NCBI RefSeq assembly: GCF_009796745.1
Contig: NZ_CP047024.1
Span: 3,038,001 to 3,102,000 of the forward strand
Source: Paraglaciecola sp. L1A13
Lineage (GTDB): Bacteria; Pseudomonadota; Gammaproteobacteria; Enterobacterales; Alteromonadaceae
Reading direction: 5' to 3'
Length of the DNA: 64,000 nt
Positions 45,153-54,576 of the stretch are shown here, piece by piece. The notes under the pieces were generated by a model. That model was given only the letters and a program-made list of their open reading frames with translations. It had not been told where the DNA came from and did no database searches. Position 1 is the stretch's first letter, and the number at the start of each line of letters is the position of its first letter. The position numbers were made by a program, and so were the translations under genes.

Positions 45153-47401
45153 TGAGTACCCTAGGTAAAATCACCCGCCGTACCTTCGTTATCGGCTCGG
45201 CGGCGATAGCCGGAGGCGTACTCTTTGGTGTTTACAAGTACAAACAGCCCTATCCGAACCCTTTAAAACGTGATTTAGCCAACGGCGAAGCAACGTTGAC
45301 GCCGTATGTGTTAATTAACGCCGAAGGTGTCACTATTATTGCCCCACGCGCAGAAATGGGCCAAGGCGTGCGCACGTCATTAGCGGCATTAGTTGCAGAA
45401 GAGCTCGATATTGATGTGCAAAGTGTGACGGTTGAACACGGCCCTGCATCGAAAGCGTATTTTAACGGCGCTATTTTAGAAGAAGGCGCGCCGTTTCCGC
45501 CTTATGACAACAGCACCATGGCAAATAGAGCCCGGGCCTTTATGCATGTGCCGGCTAAATTTCTTGGGGCACAGATCACCGGCGGCTCATCATCCACCGT
45601 TGATGCCTTTGAGAAAATGCGTATGGCTGGCGCCACTGCCAGAGAAGCCCTTTTACTTGCTGCCAGTGCTAAGTTAAATGTAGCCAAAAACACCCTAAAT
45701 ACTGACAACGGTCATGTAGTGACTCAAGAAGGACTGCGCATTGCTTACACTACATTAGCCTCCCTCGCGGCGAGTATTGAGCTGCCAGAGGATGTAACAC
45801 TCAAACCCAGAAGCGAATGGAAACAAATTGGCCGTTCAATACCCAAAGTAGACATGGTGGAAAAATGCACTGGCACCGCCACCTTTGGGATTGATGTACA
45901 ACAAAGCGACATGCTGTTCGCCACGATAAAAGTGAACCCACATTTGGGTGCAAAACTCAATTCATTCAATGCCCAACAGGCCAAAACCATGAAAGGGGTA
46001 AAGCATGTATTCGCTATTGGTGATATCGGCGTAGCGGTAGTTGCCACGAATACCTGGTATGCCTTTAAAGCCGCCGACGCAATCACCTTCGATTGGGCAA
46101 AAACCGCCTATGCACAAACCACCGAAGGCTTATTTGATTCTGCCGTGGCGGCTATCAATGATGAGCACCAAGACAGTCAAAACCGTGACGATGGTGATGT
46201 CGATGCGCTAATTGGACAAGCTGGCGATGCCACCATAAACCGTGAATATCGCGCGCCATTATTAGCGCACGCCACCATGGAACCCATGAATGCCACAGCC
46301 TTACTGAAAGACGGTCATTTGGATATTTGGGCTGGCAATCAAAGCCCCACATTTGCCCTTGGCGAAGCGGCAAGGGTCTCCGGTTTAGCAGAAGAGAATA
46401 TTCGCATTCACACCCCGTATTTAGGCGGAGGCTTTGGCCGCCGAGCAGAAATGGATTTTATCGTGTATGCCGTTATGGTGGCTAAACAACTTGAGGGAAC
46501 CCCCGTCAAAGTCACTTGGACGCGCGAAGAAGACATGACCCACGACAATTATCGCCCGTTTGCCATTGCACGCTTTCAAGGTGTCCTTAACGGCTCTCAA
46601 ATCAGTGCGCTAAACGTTAAAATTTCTTCCCCCTCGGTGATGGAGTCACAAATGGGCCGCGTTGGTCTGTCGATACCTGGTCCTGACACCACAATCGTAC
46701 AAGCCGCTTGGGATCAAGCCTACATGATTGAAAATTATCGCGTGACGGGTTATCGCGTTCCCATTGGAATACCCGTCAGTTCATGGCGCTCGGTGGGCGC
46801 ATCTCAAAATGGCTTTTTCTGTGAGTCAATGATGGACGAACTGGCCTTTGAAGCAAAAGTAGATCCTGTTGAAATGCGCTTGTCACTTATCACCCACCAG
46901 CCTACACGCAATGTACTACAAGCGGCAGCAGAGATGGCCGATTGGGGACGTAAGCGTCCACCAAACCAGGGCCTAGGCGTGGCTCTTGTCACTTCATTTG
47001 GTGTCCCTGTAGCCCAAGTCATTGAAGTAGAAAATACACCCAAAGGCATTAAAATTTTGAATGTATACGTAGCTGCTGATGTGGGGATTGCAATTGACCC
47101 AAGTAATATCGATGCGCAGCTTATCTCAGGTGTTAACTTTGGCTTAAGCGCGGCAATTATGAGTGAAATCACCCTCAAAGATGGCAAAGTTGAGCAAACT
47201 AACTTTCATAACTTTGACGCACTGCGCATGTATCAAGCTCCCGCGATCCATACAAAAATCATCGAAAATGGAGAGCGGATTAAAGGCATTGGCGAACCAG
47301 GCACTCCACCTGCCGCGCCTGCCCTTGCCAATGCTATTTTTGCCGTGACGGGAATGCGCATGCGCGACATGCCATTTAATAAACACATTAAGTTTGTGTA
47401 G
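45152..47401 (+). CDS. iorB: Molybdopterin-binding subunit, xanthine dehydrogenase family (IorB-like), Tat signal
   Basis: Catalytic subunit of 749 residues binding the molybdenum cytosine dinucleotide cofactor, probably hydroxylating an aldehyde or N-heterocycle. A twin-arginine signal is present at the start ([18 protein letters not shown]; Arg9-Arg10). Family blocks: [69 protein letters not shown] and [20 protein letters not shown] with the catalytic Glu. The start at 45152 is preferred over an ORF start at 45077 because GGGAG lies upstream and it gives a clean Tat signal. The substrate cannot be told. Confidence 0.92.
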   Translation: MSTLGKITRRTFVIGSAAIAGGVLFGVYKYKQPYPNPLKRDLANGEATLTPYVLINAEGVTIIAPRAEMGQGVRTSLAALVAEELDIDVQSVTVEHGPASKAYFNGAILEEGAPFPPYDNSTMANRARAFMHVPAKFLGAQITGGSSSTVDAFEKMRMAGATAREALLLAASAKLNVAKNTLNTDNGHVVTQEGLRIAYTTLASLAASIELPEDVTLKPRSEWKQIGRSIPKVDMVEKCTGTATFGIDVQQSDMLFATIKVNPHLGAKLNSFNAQQAKTMKGVKHVFAIGDIGVAVVATNTWYAFKAADAITFDWAKTAYAQTTEGLFDSAVAAINDEHQDSQNRDDGDVDALIGQAGDATINREYRAPLLAHATMEPMNATALLKDGHLDIWAGNQSPTFALGEAARVSGLAEENIRIHTPYLGGGFGRRAEMDFIVYAVMVAKQLEGTPVKVTWTREEDMTHDNYRPFAIARFQGVLNGSQISALNVKISSPSVMESQMGRVGLSIPGPDTTIVQAAWDQAYMIENYRVTGYRVPIGIPVSSWRSVGASQNGFFCESMMDELAFEAKVDPVEMRLSLITHQPTRNVLQAAAEMADWGRKRPPNQGLGVALVTSFGVPVAQVIEVENTPKGIKILNVYVAADVGIAIDPSNIDAQLISGVNFGLSAAIMSEITLKDGKVEQTNFHNFDALRMYQAPAIHTKIIENGERIKGIGEPGTPPAAPALANAIFAVTGMRMRDMPFNKHIKFV

Positions 47402-47411
47402 GAGTACTGCC

Positions 47412-48047
47412 ATGTACACTAAAATAATCAGGTTACTTGTTGCGTTTAGCGTTCTGTCGTCACTATTGGCCATGCAGACCGTACTCGCTCAAACGGTCAC
47501 GTCACAAATGCGCGCCACCGTGAGCGATCACGATAACGCCAAACAAATTCCTCTGGAGAACGGTTTACAAAACTGGGATAAAATCTATCAAGTGTTCTCC
47601 CATCCCCGTTGCGCCAACTGCCATGTACCCGACGATAACCTGCCTCGCTGGTCTGGGCCCAACTACGGTGAAACCCGTGTCCACGGCATGCACATTACCG
47701 GCGGAAAAAGCCGTATCGGTGTAGAAACAGTTATGTGCAGCACCTGCCATGCTCACAGTAATTCTGCTGAGCCCCATGGCCCGCCGGGCGCACCTGTTTG
47801 GATGCTAGCACCGGTTGAAATGCTGTGGTGGCAGCAAAGCTCAAAACAAATTTGTGAGCAGATTAAAGATCCCGCACGCAACGGCGGTCGCACACTTGAC
47901 GACGTTGCGCATCATATTGAAGAAGATGAATTAGTACATTGGGGATGGGAACCAGGAATAGGCCGTGAACCCGCCCCTTACTCAGCACAAGAAACCGCCG
48001 AATTCGTTACGCTATGGGCCAACGCGGGTGCGCCCTGCCCTGAGTAG
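47412..48047 (+). CDS. Dihaem c-type cytochrome, electron acceptor for the IorAB-like enzyme
   Basis: Secreted cytochrome of 211 residues. Signal peptide ([19 protein letters not shown]) with cleavage before QTVTSQ. Two CXXCH sites occur at Cys67 (CANCH) and Cys109 (CSTCH), each expected to bind one haem covalently; Met or His axial ligands are not certain. Ten bases separate it from iorB. A plausible reading is that electrons pass from the molybdopterin centre through the [2Fe-2S] subunit to this cytochrome in the periplasm. The start at 47412 is chosen because GGAG lies nine bases upstream. Confidence 0.85.
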   Translation: MYTKIIRLLVAFSVLSSLLAMQTVLAQTVTSQMRATVSDHDNAKQIPLENGLQNWDKIYQVFSHPRCANCHVPDDNLPRWSGPNYGETRVHGMHITGGKSRIGVETVMCSTCHAHSNSAEPHGPPGAPVWMLAPVEMLWWQQSSKQICEQIKDPARNGGRTLDDVAHHIEEDELVHWGWEPGIGREPAPYSAQETAEFVTLWANAGAPCPE

Positions 48048-48069
48048 CTAATCACGCCTTAACAGCCAC

Positions 48070-48105
48070 TCCCTAGGGGATCATCAACAATCGATTCCCT
48101 AGGGA
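48070..48105. terminator. Bidirectional terminator, convergent dihaem cytochrome and PEP-CTERM genes
   Basis: TCCCTAGGGGATC (48070-48082) pairs with GATTCCCTAGGGA (48093-48105) with one mismatch and a short loop. It lies in the 85-bp convergent gap. T-runs are weak on both sides. Confidence 0.55.
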
Positions 48106-48132
48106 AAGTTGGGTTAGTTGTTTACCTAACCA

Positions 48133-48693
48133 TTAAGCACGTTTACGCATTGCCACTGCACCTACCAAACCTAACATCATGATCACCAGCGTACTGGGAG
48201 CCGGCACAGGTACTTCATCCAAGGAGACATTTACGCGATATGCATAGTCAGTGAAGGTATCAAAGAAACCTTCGTTACCACCAACTGCCAACGTGTATGA
48301 GCCTGCAGTTAACAATACATTTGTTAGGCTACCGCCAATTCCAGGTACGAATGGATTATTGCCTGTGACATACCGTAAATCACTGAACAAATCGGTAAAA
48401 TCACCACCGTTTGCAAACGGAATACCGAAGTCATTAACGATCGTCCCTTGGTATACACTTAACCCTAGGTTGATTAAGGATGAGCTCGTCACTGATAGCA
48501 GTGAATCAGCGCTAACGTCAAAGCTAATGAAATCGAGTGCATCGCCAAAAGTATCTTCGTTTGTCCAGCCACTGTCACCGACTACCGAATCGCTGACAGT
48601 GCCATCGACCGGTAAGGCAATAATGGATGCTAACGACAGCGAGCTAAAACATAACGTGCATGCCATTAACAGGGTATTTAAATAACGCTTCAT
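48133..48693 (-). CDS. PEP-CTERM-like exported protein
   Basis: Secreted protein of 186 residues: signal peptide (LLMACTLCFSSLSLA) and a C-terminal sorting signal VPAPSTLVIMMLGLVGAVAM followed by RKRA. The VPAP variant with a hydrophobic helix and basic tail is recognised by an exosortase/PEP-CTERM system, whose genes are not in this window. The middle (AGSYTLAVGGNEG, FDTFTDYAYRVNVS) resembles DVUA0089-like proteins of unknown role. Its gene is 117 bp after phoX on the same strand. Confidence 0.82.
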   Translation of the reverse strand: MKRYLNTLLMACTLCFSSLSLASIIALPVDGTVSDSVVGDSGWTNEDTFGDALDFISFDVSADSLLSVTSSSLINLGLSVYQGTIVNDFGIPFANGGDFTDLFSDLRYVTGNNPFVPGIGGSLTNVLLTAGSYTLAVGGNEGFFDTFTDYAYRVNVSLDEVPVPAPSTLVIMMLGLVGAVAMRKRA

Positions 48694-48809
48694 AGTTTTA
48701 TTCCTTTCTCTATTTTTCGATCATGGTTGTGATAGAACCTATCTTCAGCCTGTAACTAAGCGCGCTGATATGGGTCATCAGCGCGTCCATTACCAATAAC
48801 ATGCTTTAG

Positions 48810-50264
48810 TTAAAGTGCGCCATTTTCCCAAGGGCCGGTAATGGCAAATGTCACACCCGGTGACTGCACATTGGCAAACAACCAGCGACCATGGAAACAG
48901 GCACCAGCCCATTCTTGACTGGTGAAGCTGCGACGAGCACTGCCATCAACTGATTCCCCCACTGAATCCCAAAAGTTAACTTGAGTACCAGGATAAATAC
49001 TGTCGATAGCCGCTAAATCACCTTCATCTAAGGCAATGTTATTCTCAGCAAACGGGAAAATATCGCCAGACTTGGTTAAACCAATGAGACGCTTAGGGTT
49101 AGAGCCTCCGTCTTCACATAACAACATGTTGCCCCGTGGACTAATAGCTATGTTGTCAGGGCCGTCAACTTGAGTGGCCGCATCTTGAGATTCAAACAAA
49201 ATGGTGACCGTTTCCATGCGTGGATCGTAGCAAAAGACTTGACCAAGATTAGCAGCGCCACCAGAGGTCGAGACAAAATAGATTTTGCCATCGTCATACC
49301 AGCAGCCTTCTCCGCGCTCGATGATGGCAGCGTTAAAGGCCTGATCGAAACAACGTTCGCTCATGGCGTCTGGGTCTGGCACTTCTTGCCATGTCACATC
49401 CCACACTGTGCCCTCAACTAAACCACCACGTAAGTCAAAGCGCGGTTGATCATTGACTACCATCGCAAACAGCTTACCACCCGATTTTAAGTCTCCCCAC
49501 TGACCTGTTGCTTCAAACTTGTAGAATGCAGAAGAGCCTGCATCTTCAGTTTCGTACACGTAGCCGGTTGCTGGGTCAACAGCGGCGGCTTCATGGGAAA
49601 AACGGCCCATTTCACGAATGGGTTTGCCATCAGAAATACCAAAGCCAGGTACTTCAAAGATATAACCGTGGTTAACGCCTTGTGGACCTGCATTCCATGC
49701 ATGGAATGTTTCTTCACAGGATAACCAAGTGCCCCAAGGTGTTACACCACCAGCACAGTTTCTGATCGTGCCACCTAAGCTGTTATACGAAGATAAAAAT
49801 TCGCCTTTAAGCACATCGAACATGACTGTTGAAGTGCCACCATTTTGCGCATCATTGTAGACGCCACGATTACCGCGTGGAGATGAAGGAAACCCTTCAC
49901 CTTCAGAACATTCGTGATTACGTACCAATGCAACAACATTACCTTTTACGGCCGCTACGCCCATTCCGTCATGATCTGTCGGTGTCGGTAATCGGTCGGC
50001 TTGAATTTGCCCTGTCCAACCATAGGAAGTGTATTCAAACCCTTCTGGTAACGATAACAACATTAAGCCTGTGGCTTTATCGGCAGTAGGAACAAGCGGA
50101 CCATAAGAACTGCTAAAAGGTAATGATGCTGCTTGTGCTTTACTGGATAACGCCATAAATGCCGTGCTTGCCGCGGCAACTGAACCGCCTTTTAAGACCT
50201 GACGACGGCTAAACGCGGGTTCAATTTTGTCTTCATTGGTAAGTGTAATATCGTGCTCTAACAT
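48810..50264 (-). CDS. phoX: PhoX-like alkaline phosphatase (DUF839), Tat signal
   Basis: Calcium/iron-dependent phosphomonoesterase family of 484 residues, releasing phosphate from organic esters in the periplasm or outside the cell. A twin-arginine signal is at SRRQVLKGGSVAAAS (Arg20-Arg21). Then come NHECSEGEGFPSSPRG, IRNCAGGVTPWGTWLSCEET (the conserved Cys), YVYETEDAGSSAFYKFEA and GRWLFANVQSPGVTFAITGP. Length is close to shorter PhoX members. It is 173 bp downstream of tatC on the same strand, so the Tat translocase and one of its substrates are neighbours. No Pho box was recognised upstream, so phosphate control cannot be claimed. Confidence 0.88.
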   Translation of the reverse strand: MLEHDITLTNEDKIEPAFSRRQVLKGGSVAAASTAFMALSSKAQAASLPFSSSYGPLVPTADKATGLMLLSLPEGFEYTSYGWTGQIQADRLPTPTDHDGMGVAAVKGNVVALVRNHECSEGEGFPSSPRGNRGVYNDAQNGGTSTVMFDVLKGEFLSSYNSLGGTIRNCAGGVTPWGTWLSCEETFHAWNAGPQGVNHGYIFEVPGFGISDGKPIREMGRFSHEAAAVDPATGYVYETEDAGSSAFYKFEATGQWGDLKSGGKLFAMVVNDQPRFDLRGGLVEGTVWDVTWQEVPDPDAMSERCFDQAFNAAIIERGEGCWYDDGKIYFVSTSGGAANLGQVFCYDPRMETVTILFESQDAATQVDGPDNIAISPRGNMLLCEDGGSNPKRLIGLTKSGDIFPFAENNIALDEGDLAAIDSIYPGTQVNFWDSVGESVDGSARRSFTSQEWAGACFHGRWLFANVQSPGVTFAITGPWENGAL

Positions 50265-50437
50265 GTTATCTCCTCAGTTTTCGTTTTTTGTTATACAAAG
50301 GTTCAACTGTGTGTCGACGGCAACCCAGCCAGAACTAAATTAGCGACATTAGATTACATTTTCGTAGCGTATTTTTTACAATTTGGGGATAGTTTGATGG
50401 CATATTTATGGCGCTAATATGACAACGAATACATGAA

Positions 50438-51238
50438 CTAAACAGATTGATCCATTTGCTTGCGCAGCATCTGTTCTTTGTCGGATTGGGTGCGCTGAAT
50501 CAAAATGATCGACAGCTCATAAAGCAGCAGAATTGGTACCCCTAGGGCTATTTGTGAAATCAGATCTGGCGGGGTAATCAGTGCGGCAATAAAAAATACT
50601 ACCACGATGGCGTGACGGCGATATTCCTTAAGCATCTGCGCATCAATAACGCCTGCTTTGGCCAGCACCAATAAAAATACCGGTAACTCAAAACATAAGC
50701 CAAAGGCCAAGATTAAACGGATCACCAATGCCAAGTATTCACTCATTTTGGCTTCAAGCTCAACATTGATACCGTCACTTTGCCCTAACGATTCAAAGCT
50801 AATAAAAAATTCCCAGGCGAGGGGCATGACCACGTAAAACGCCAAAGCGGAACCGAGTACAAATAATATGGGCGTCGCAATGAACAAGGGAGATAATGCT
50901 TTTTGTTCATTCTGATACATACCCGGGGCTATAAACTTCCAAACCTGTATTAAGGCAATAGGCAAAGTACAAAAGGTTGCACTGAAAAACGCTAATTTAA
51001 GATAGGTAAAGAAGGCTTCGTGTAAGCCGGTATATATCATTCTGCGACCGCTATTTGGCCCAAAAATTTGTAACAGTGGCTGCTGCAAAACATGGTAAAT
51101 CTGCTCCGCAAAAAAGTAAGACACAGCAAACATCAAGGCAAAAAAAGCAAAGCAGTATAGCAGGCGTCTGCGCAGCTCTATTAAATGGGTCAGCAACGGT
51201 GCTTTATTTACTTTCTCTGTATGTGTAGCTGAGCTCAT
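50438..51238 (-). CDS. tatC: Sec-independent protein translocase subunit TatC
   Basis: Six-transmembrane core of the twin-arginine translocase (266 residues), which recognises the RR signal. Typical blocks: LIELRRRLLYCFAFFALMF, FTYLKLAFFSATFCTLPIALIQVWKFIAPGMYQNEQ, FGLCFELPVFLLVLAKAG and ITPPDLISQIALGVPILLLYELS. The ATG overlaps the tatB stop by 4 bp. It ends the tatABC operon; phoX follows. A short basic tail (RTQSDKEQMLRKQ) is normal. Confidence 0.95.
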   Translation of the reverse strand: MSSATHTEKVNKAPLLTHLIELRRRLLYCFAFFALMFAVSYFFAEQIYHVLQQPLLQIFGPNSGRRMIYTGLHEAFFTYLKLAFFSATFCTLPIALIQVWKFIAPGMYQNEQKALSPLFIATPILFVLGSALAFYVVMPLAWEFFISFESLGQSDGINVELEAKMSEYLALVIRLILAFGLCFELPVFLLVLAKAGVIDAQMLKEYRRHAIVVVFFIAALITPPDLISQIALGVPILLLYELSIILIQRTQSDKEQMLRKQMDQSV

Positions 51239-51669
51239 TTGCTAATATCCTCACTTTGGCGCGTGTTATTTTTCTCATCAGCCTTGGTATTAACTTTCGT
51301 ATGTAATGATGGTTCCGCAGGCTCTTGGGCATGCTTATATTGCGCGTTCGCCAGTTCATATTGCGCTGTGTTGTGCTGCCGACGTGCGGCATGCGCTTGG
51401 CCAGATAACGTCCCAGGCGTGAAATCATCTGGCAAGTTTTGGATGTCTTTAGGTAAATAGGTTTTCCAGTCAACTTCACTGGTGGTTTGGCTAAGGTTGA
51501 TTTCATTTTCAAGCTGCTTAAACCCGCCTTTCACATCATTCATCATGCGCTTAGATTTATTGACAGCATGACTGATCATCTTAAACATTTTTGGCAAATC
51601 TTTAGGACCAATAACAATAAGCGCTAACGCGGCGACAAACCCCAGCTCCAACCAACTTAAATCAAACAT
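51235..51669 (-). CDS. tatB: Sec-independent protein translocase subunit TatB
   Basis: Substrate-docking partner of TatC. The 144-residue protein has one N-terminal transmembrane helix (MFDLSWLELGFVAALALIVI), the IGPKDLPKMFKMISH hinge and an amphipathic helix, then a long polar tail rich in Gln, Ala and Lys. The start at 51669 gives the normal N-terminus; an ORF start at 51711 would add 14 extra residues. The tail is longer than many homologues. It overlaps tatC by 4 bp. Confidence 0.93.
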   Translation of the reverse strand: MFDLSWLELGFVAALALIVIGPKDLPKMFKMISHAVNKSKRMMNDVKGGFKQLENEINLSQTTSEVDWKTYLPKDIQNLPDDFTPGTLSGQAHAARRQHNTAQYELANAQYKHAQEPAEPSLHTKVNTKADEKNNTRQSEDISK

Positions 51670-51729
51670 ATCCCTCTCCCCTTTGACCGTTGACTGCACG
51701 AATAAAAGCAAACAAAGATGCGCTGCGGC

Positions 51730-51936
51730 TCATTCGCTGGTAATTTTATCTTTGCTTTTAGGCTCTTCCGAGACGTTTTTTACCGGTTCATCGGTATCAC
51801 TGATGTCGTTTATTCCTTGCTTAAAGCTCTTTATGCCCTGTGCTAAATCCCCCATTAGTGCTGGGATCCGACCTCGACCAAACAATAAAATAAATAACAA
51901 AGCCACTAATACTAACTGCCAAACACTTAGACTCAT
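51730..51936 (-). CDS. tatA: Sec-independent protein translocase subunit TatA
   Basis: Pore-forming subunit of 68 residues: short transmembrane helix (WQLVLVALLFILLFG), then GRGRIPALMGDLAQGIKSFKQG, the usual hinge and amphipathic helix, then an acidic/basic tail. The GRGRIP hinge is the pattern of many alphaproteobacterial-style TatA proteins rather than the FGxxKL of E. coli. The start at 51936 is preferred over an in-frame start at 52011, which adds 25 residues. tatB starts 60 bp later. Confidence 0.92.
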   Translation of the reverse strand: MSLSVWQLVLVALLFILLFGRGRIPALMGDLAQGIKSFKQGINDISDTDEPVKNVSEEPKSKDKITSE

Positions 51937-52201
51937 CTTCGATATTCCCCGCTGGTTTTTAAATCTCTCGGAGCAAAAGCATGCGATGAAATTATGACCA
52001 ATCAGTGACAAAAATATGAAGATAAAAAGTCTGCTTATAAACCGACTGTTTTCGCTACAAAAAAATATGAATTAATGAGAAATTACAGATTTATCTGTCT
52101 TTCAAGACTGCTAAATACTGTATTTGTGATAGGCTCCTACGCTCAAAAATGTTAAGTAACCTGCGTTTTTACATTAGCGCAGTATATAAAAAGGTAAGTC
52201 C

Positions 52202-52765
52202 ATGAAAGTCATAATCGGTCTCGTTATTCTGCTCGCTATTGGTGCTGTAACTTGGTTCAGCAGTCAGCCAGAGCAAGTCAGTCATCCTATGCAAAACGAA
52301 GATTTACCGGTGATTTCACGCCAAGATATACTCGATGCATCGGATTTACTTGATGGCGTAAAACAAGCGCTCGCCCAAGATGACGAAGACATGATTGATG
52401 AGTGGTTAAGTAAAGCAGTGGATGTAGCCAAAAGTGCAAAATTACCCAAGCAAGATATCAGTTACTTGCAATCAGATATGGCCAAAGATTATGTGATTTT
52501 TCACGCCAAACGCAGCCTGTTTAACGATGCAGTTGAGCAAGCCTATTATGCATTAACGAGTATTGATGACATAAAAACTCAATACCCTGAAGCACAGGAT
52601 TTGTTTGCCAACGCAGATAAACTTATCGCAGAAAGAAACAATATTCTCGAACAAATCGCCAGTGAGTTAGCCAATGGCGAGCAGCTTACCGACAACCACC
52701 GAGATACAGCTCGGCAACAGTGGATACAGCGGTTCAATGCTCAAGCAGATATGCCTAATGGGTAA
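52202..52765 (+). CDS. Hypothetical membrane-anchored helical protein
   Basis: 187 residues with one N-terminal hydrophobic segment (residues 3-19) and an all-helical, acidic periplasmic part (LLDGVKQALAQDDEDMIDEW, then AKRSLFNDAVEQAYYALTSI). AAGGTAAG precedes the ATG. The repeated short amphipathic helices could be TPR-like, but no consensus was met. Divergent from tatA. No function can be assigned. Confidence 0.75.
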   Translation: MKVIIGLVILLAIGAVTWFSSQPEQVSHPMQNEDLPVISRQDILDASDLLDGVKQALAQDDEDMIDEWLSKAVDVAKSAKLPKQDISYLQSDMAKDYVIFHAKRSLFNDAVEQAYYALTSIDDIKTQYPEAQDLFANADKLIAERNNILEQIASELANGEQLTDNHRDTARQQWIQRFNAQADMPNG

Positions 52766-52798
52766 CCCATTGTTGATATGCACTGACCCAAGTCTGAT

Positions 52799-53596
52799 TC
52801 AAACGTACTCGTTGTCTTTGAGCCAGACCTTTGTTACCAAGTCTAGAGATTTACCTTCACGACAGATTTGATAATCGAGCGCTGCAATAATGTTATTAGA
52901 GAAACGTAGTTCGTCTAAACGTTGTAGTTGATCAAATGTGAAGTATGCTTTTTTATCATCACGGATCAACAATACCGCTCTCTCCACTGTCCCTAACAAC
53001 CCTTTTGGTTCCGTCAGTTCTCGAATCGGATACTTGTGATGTAAAAATTGAGGCTGCCACAATGGCACAACGATCCATGTTTTATTGGAAATGGCCCTTT
53101 CAACTACGCTAAAACAATCTTCTTCAGTCCCTGGAAAAAAGTGGTATCCCGCATCACGAAGACCATACTCCTTCATCATTTTTATTGAAAGACGCGTAAT
53201 ATCGGCCTCAGGATGAATACCGGGAATAGTAGAATTCATTTTGGCAATCACATCCGGCTTAAGCAGATCGCTTATTTCTTTCACCGCGCTTTTAGGGACG
53301 TAGTCTGGCACCCCCCAGAAACAGTATGGTGCATAATGTAAGCCGAGTTCAGTGATAGACACCTGTTCTGCAATAGCAGATTGATACCCGCCATGACTTG
53401 AAGGTAACCAAACTGAACACAGCAAATCGATATATCCCTTATTTAAACGGGAAACGCAATCTTTAGGAGACGAATATATTCGTTCTACCGTAAACCCCAT
53501 ATCGGTTAGCACATGGCGCACTAACGAAGCCGTTACTCGGTGAAAAGATAAATCAATTACACCCAAAGTAATTTGAGTTACCGAATTAGACGACAT
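52799..53596 (-). CDS. OpuAC-type glycine betaine/proline-binding domain, no signal peptide
   Basis: 265-residue protein that is all OpuAC/ProX-type substrate-binding domain: ITLGVIDLSFHRVTASLVRHV at the start, LCSVWLPSSHGGYQ, APYCFWGVPDYVPKSAV, HPEADITRLSIKMMKEYGL and WIVVPLWQPQFLHHKYPI. Aromatic residues (Trp, Tyr, Phe) occur where a quaternary-amine cage is expected. No signal peptide, lipobox or transmembrane segment is seen; the protein begins directly with the domain, and no permease or ATPase gene adjoins it. It may be a cytoplasmic ligand-binding protein (sensor or buffer) or have lost its export signal. Ligand identity is inferred only from the family. Confidence 0.8.
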   Translation of the reverse strand: MSSNSVTQITLGVIDLSFHRVTASLVRHVLTDMGFTVERIYSSPKDCVSRLNKGYIDLLCSVWLPSSHGGYQSAIAEQVSITELGLHYAPYCFWGVPDYVPKSAVKEISDLLKPDVIAKMNSTIPGIHPEADITRLSIKMMKEYGLRDAGYHFFPGTEEDCFSVVERAISNKTWIVVPLWQPQFLHHKYPIRELTEPKGLLGTVERAVLLIRDDKKAYFTFDQLQRLDELRFSNNIIAALDYQICREGKSLDLVTKVWLKDNEYV

Positions 53597-54109
53597 ATTT
53601 TATAGACCTCGCACACTGATACTAGCTTCCAACGACAAATCGAAGAACTCTTTGTAAAATAGGTGAAAGACGATATAGCAATGACGAATTAATATATATT
53701 CTGCTTTAGTGTGGCATGTATCATTTAATTGAATGGCCGATACATTGCATTTGTTGCTGTGGCCCCTGATTTTTCCCCCAATCATACGTATGGCATTGAG
53801 TAACTCACATTCAACATTGTCAGTATTATTCATCCGAACATAATCTAACCACCCTCTAGACTGCGATTTATCTTATCGCTATGGGTAAATGAGTTGCTAG
53901 ACGCTATCTGATAAATTAATACACACCAAATTAAATGCTTTTTCAATTAGGTCTAGGTTAGCCAATAGTAATACATCAATAGGCTTTAATCCCCAACGGC
54001 ATATCAGCAACGGTGAATAGGGTATAAACAAACATAGCGTTACCCCCTTTACACAAAGCATTTCGTCCGTTTAAATGTATGTTCAATTATTAAGAAGGTT
54101 AAAACTTGC

Positions 54110-54451
54110 ATGCCTAATTTTGTTATCGAATACAGCGCCACTCTAGGCCAACAAATTAATGAAGACGCATTGATGGATAGTGTGTTTGAAGGGGCTAAAA
54201 ATAGTGGGCATTTTCCACCTGAGGCCATAAAACTTAGAACTGAAAAGCGGTCAGGATTCCGTTTACATGGTAAACAAAAAGACTTTTTACATATATCTGC
54301 GCATATTCTAAGCGGACGTACTGATGAACAAAAAAGTGAGATATCCAATGCGGTTCTGGCGCCATTAAAAACATTAGCGCTACAGAGTGTGTTTGTCTCA
54401 GTGGAGATTGTTGATATTCACCGAGCAAGTTTTGTCGATTTTGAATATTAA
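54110..54451 (+). CDS. 5-carboxymethyl-2-hydroxymuconate delta-isomerase family protein
   Basis: 113-residue member of the CHMI/tautomerase family (HpaF-like). It starts MPNFVIEYSATL, with Pro2 as the expected catalytic base after Met removal, like MPHFIVECSDNI of HpaF. Other blocks are KQKDFLHISAHILSGRTDEQ and the C-terminal EIVDIHRASFVDFEY. In homoprotocatechuate degradation it isomerises a ring-cleavage product, but no other genes of that pathway are near, so a different tautomerase substrate is possible. Convergent with the thioredoxin-like gene. Confidence 0.85.
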   Translation: MPNFVIEYSATLGQQINEDALMDSVFEGAKNSGHFPPEAIKLRTEKRSGFRLHGKQKDFLHISAHILSGRTDEQKSEISNAVLAPLKTLALQSVFVSVEIVDIHRASFVDFEY

Positions 54452-54541
54452 GTGATAGGATTTTAATCGTTTTACCTGCTTGAACTGAACAATCAACGTA
54501 CAACACGACATTATCAGTGCAGCCTTAACCTTCTAAACAAA

Positions 54542-54569
54542 ACCACGGCACTTAAGACCATGCCGTGGT
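54542..54569 (-). terminator. Terminator of the thioredoxin-like gene
   Basis: ACCACGGCA (54542-54550) pairs perfectly with TGCCGTGGT (54561-54569), followed on the minus strand by TTTTGTTT. It ends the leftward transcript 8 bp after the stop; the plus strand side has no T-run. Confidence 0.7.
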
Positions 54570-54576
54570 GCTGGTC

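Noticed and set aside
53600..53833. 77-codon open frame just upstream of the OpuAC-like gene
   Set aside because: No ribosome binding site and no recognisable domain; the stop lies close to the next start but coding evidence is too weak to list.
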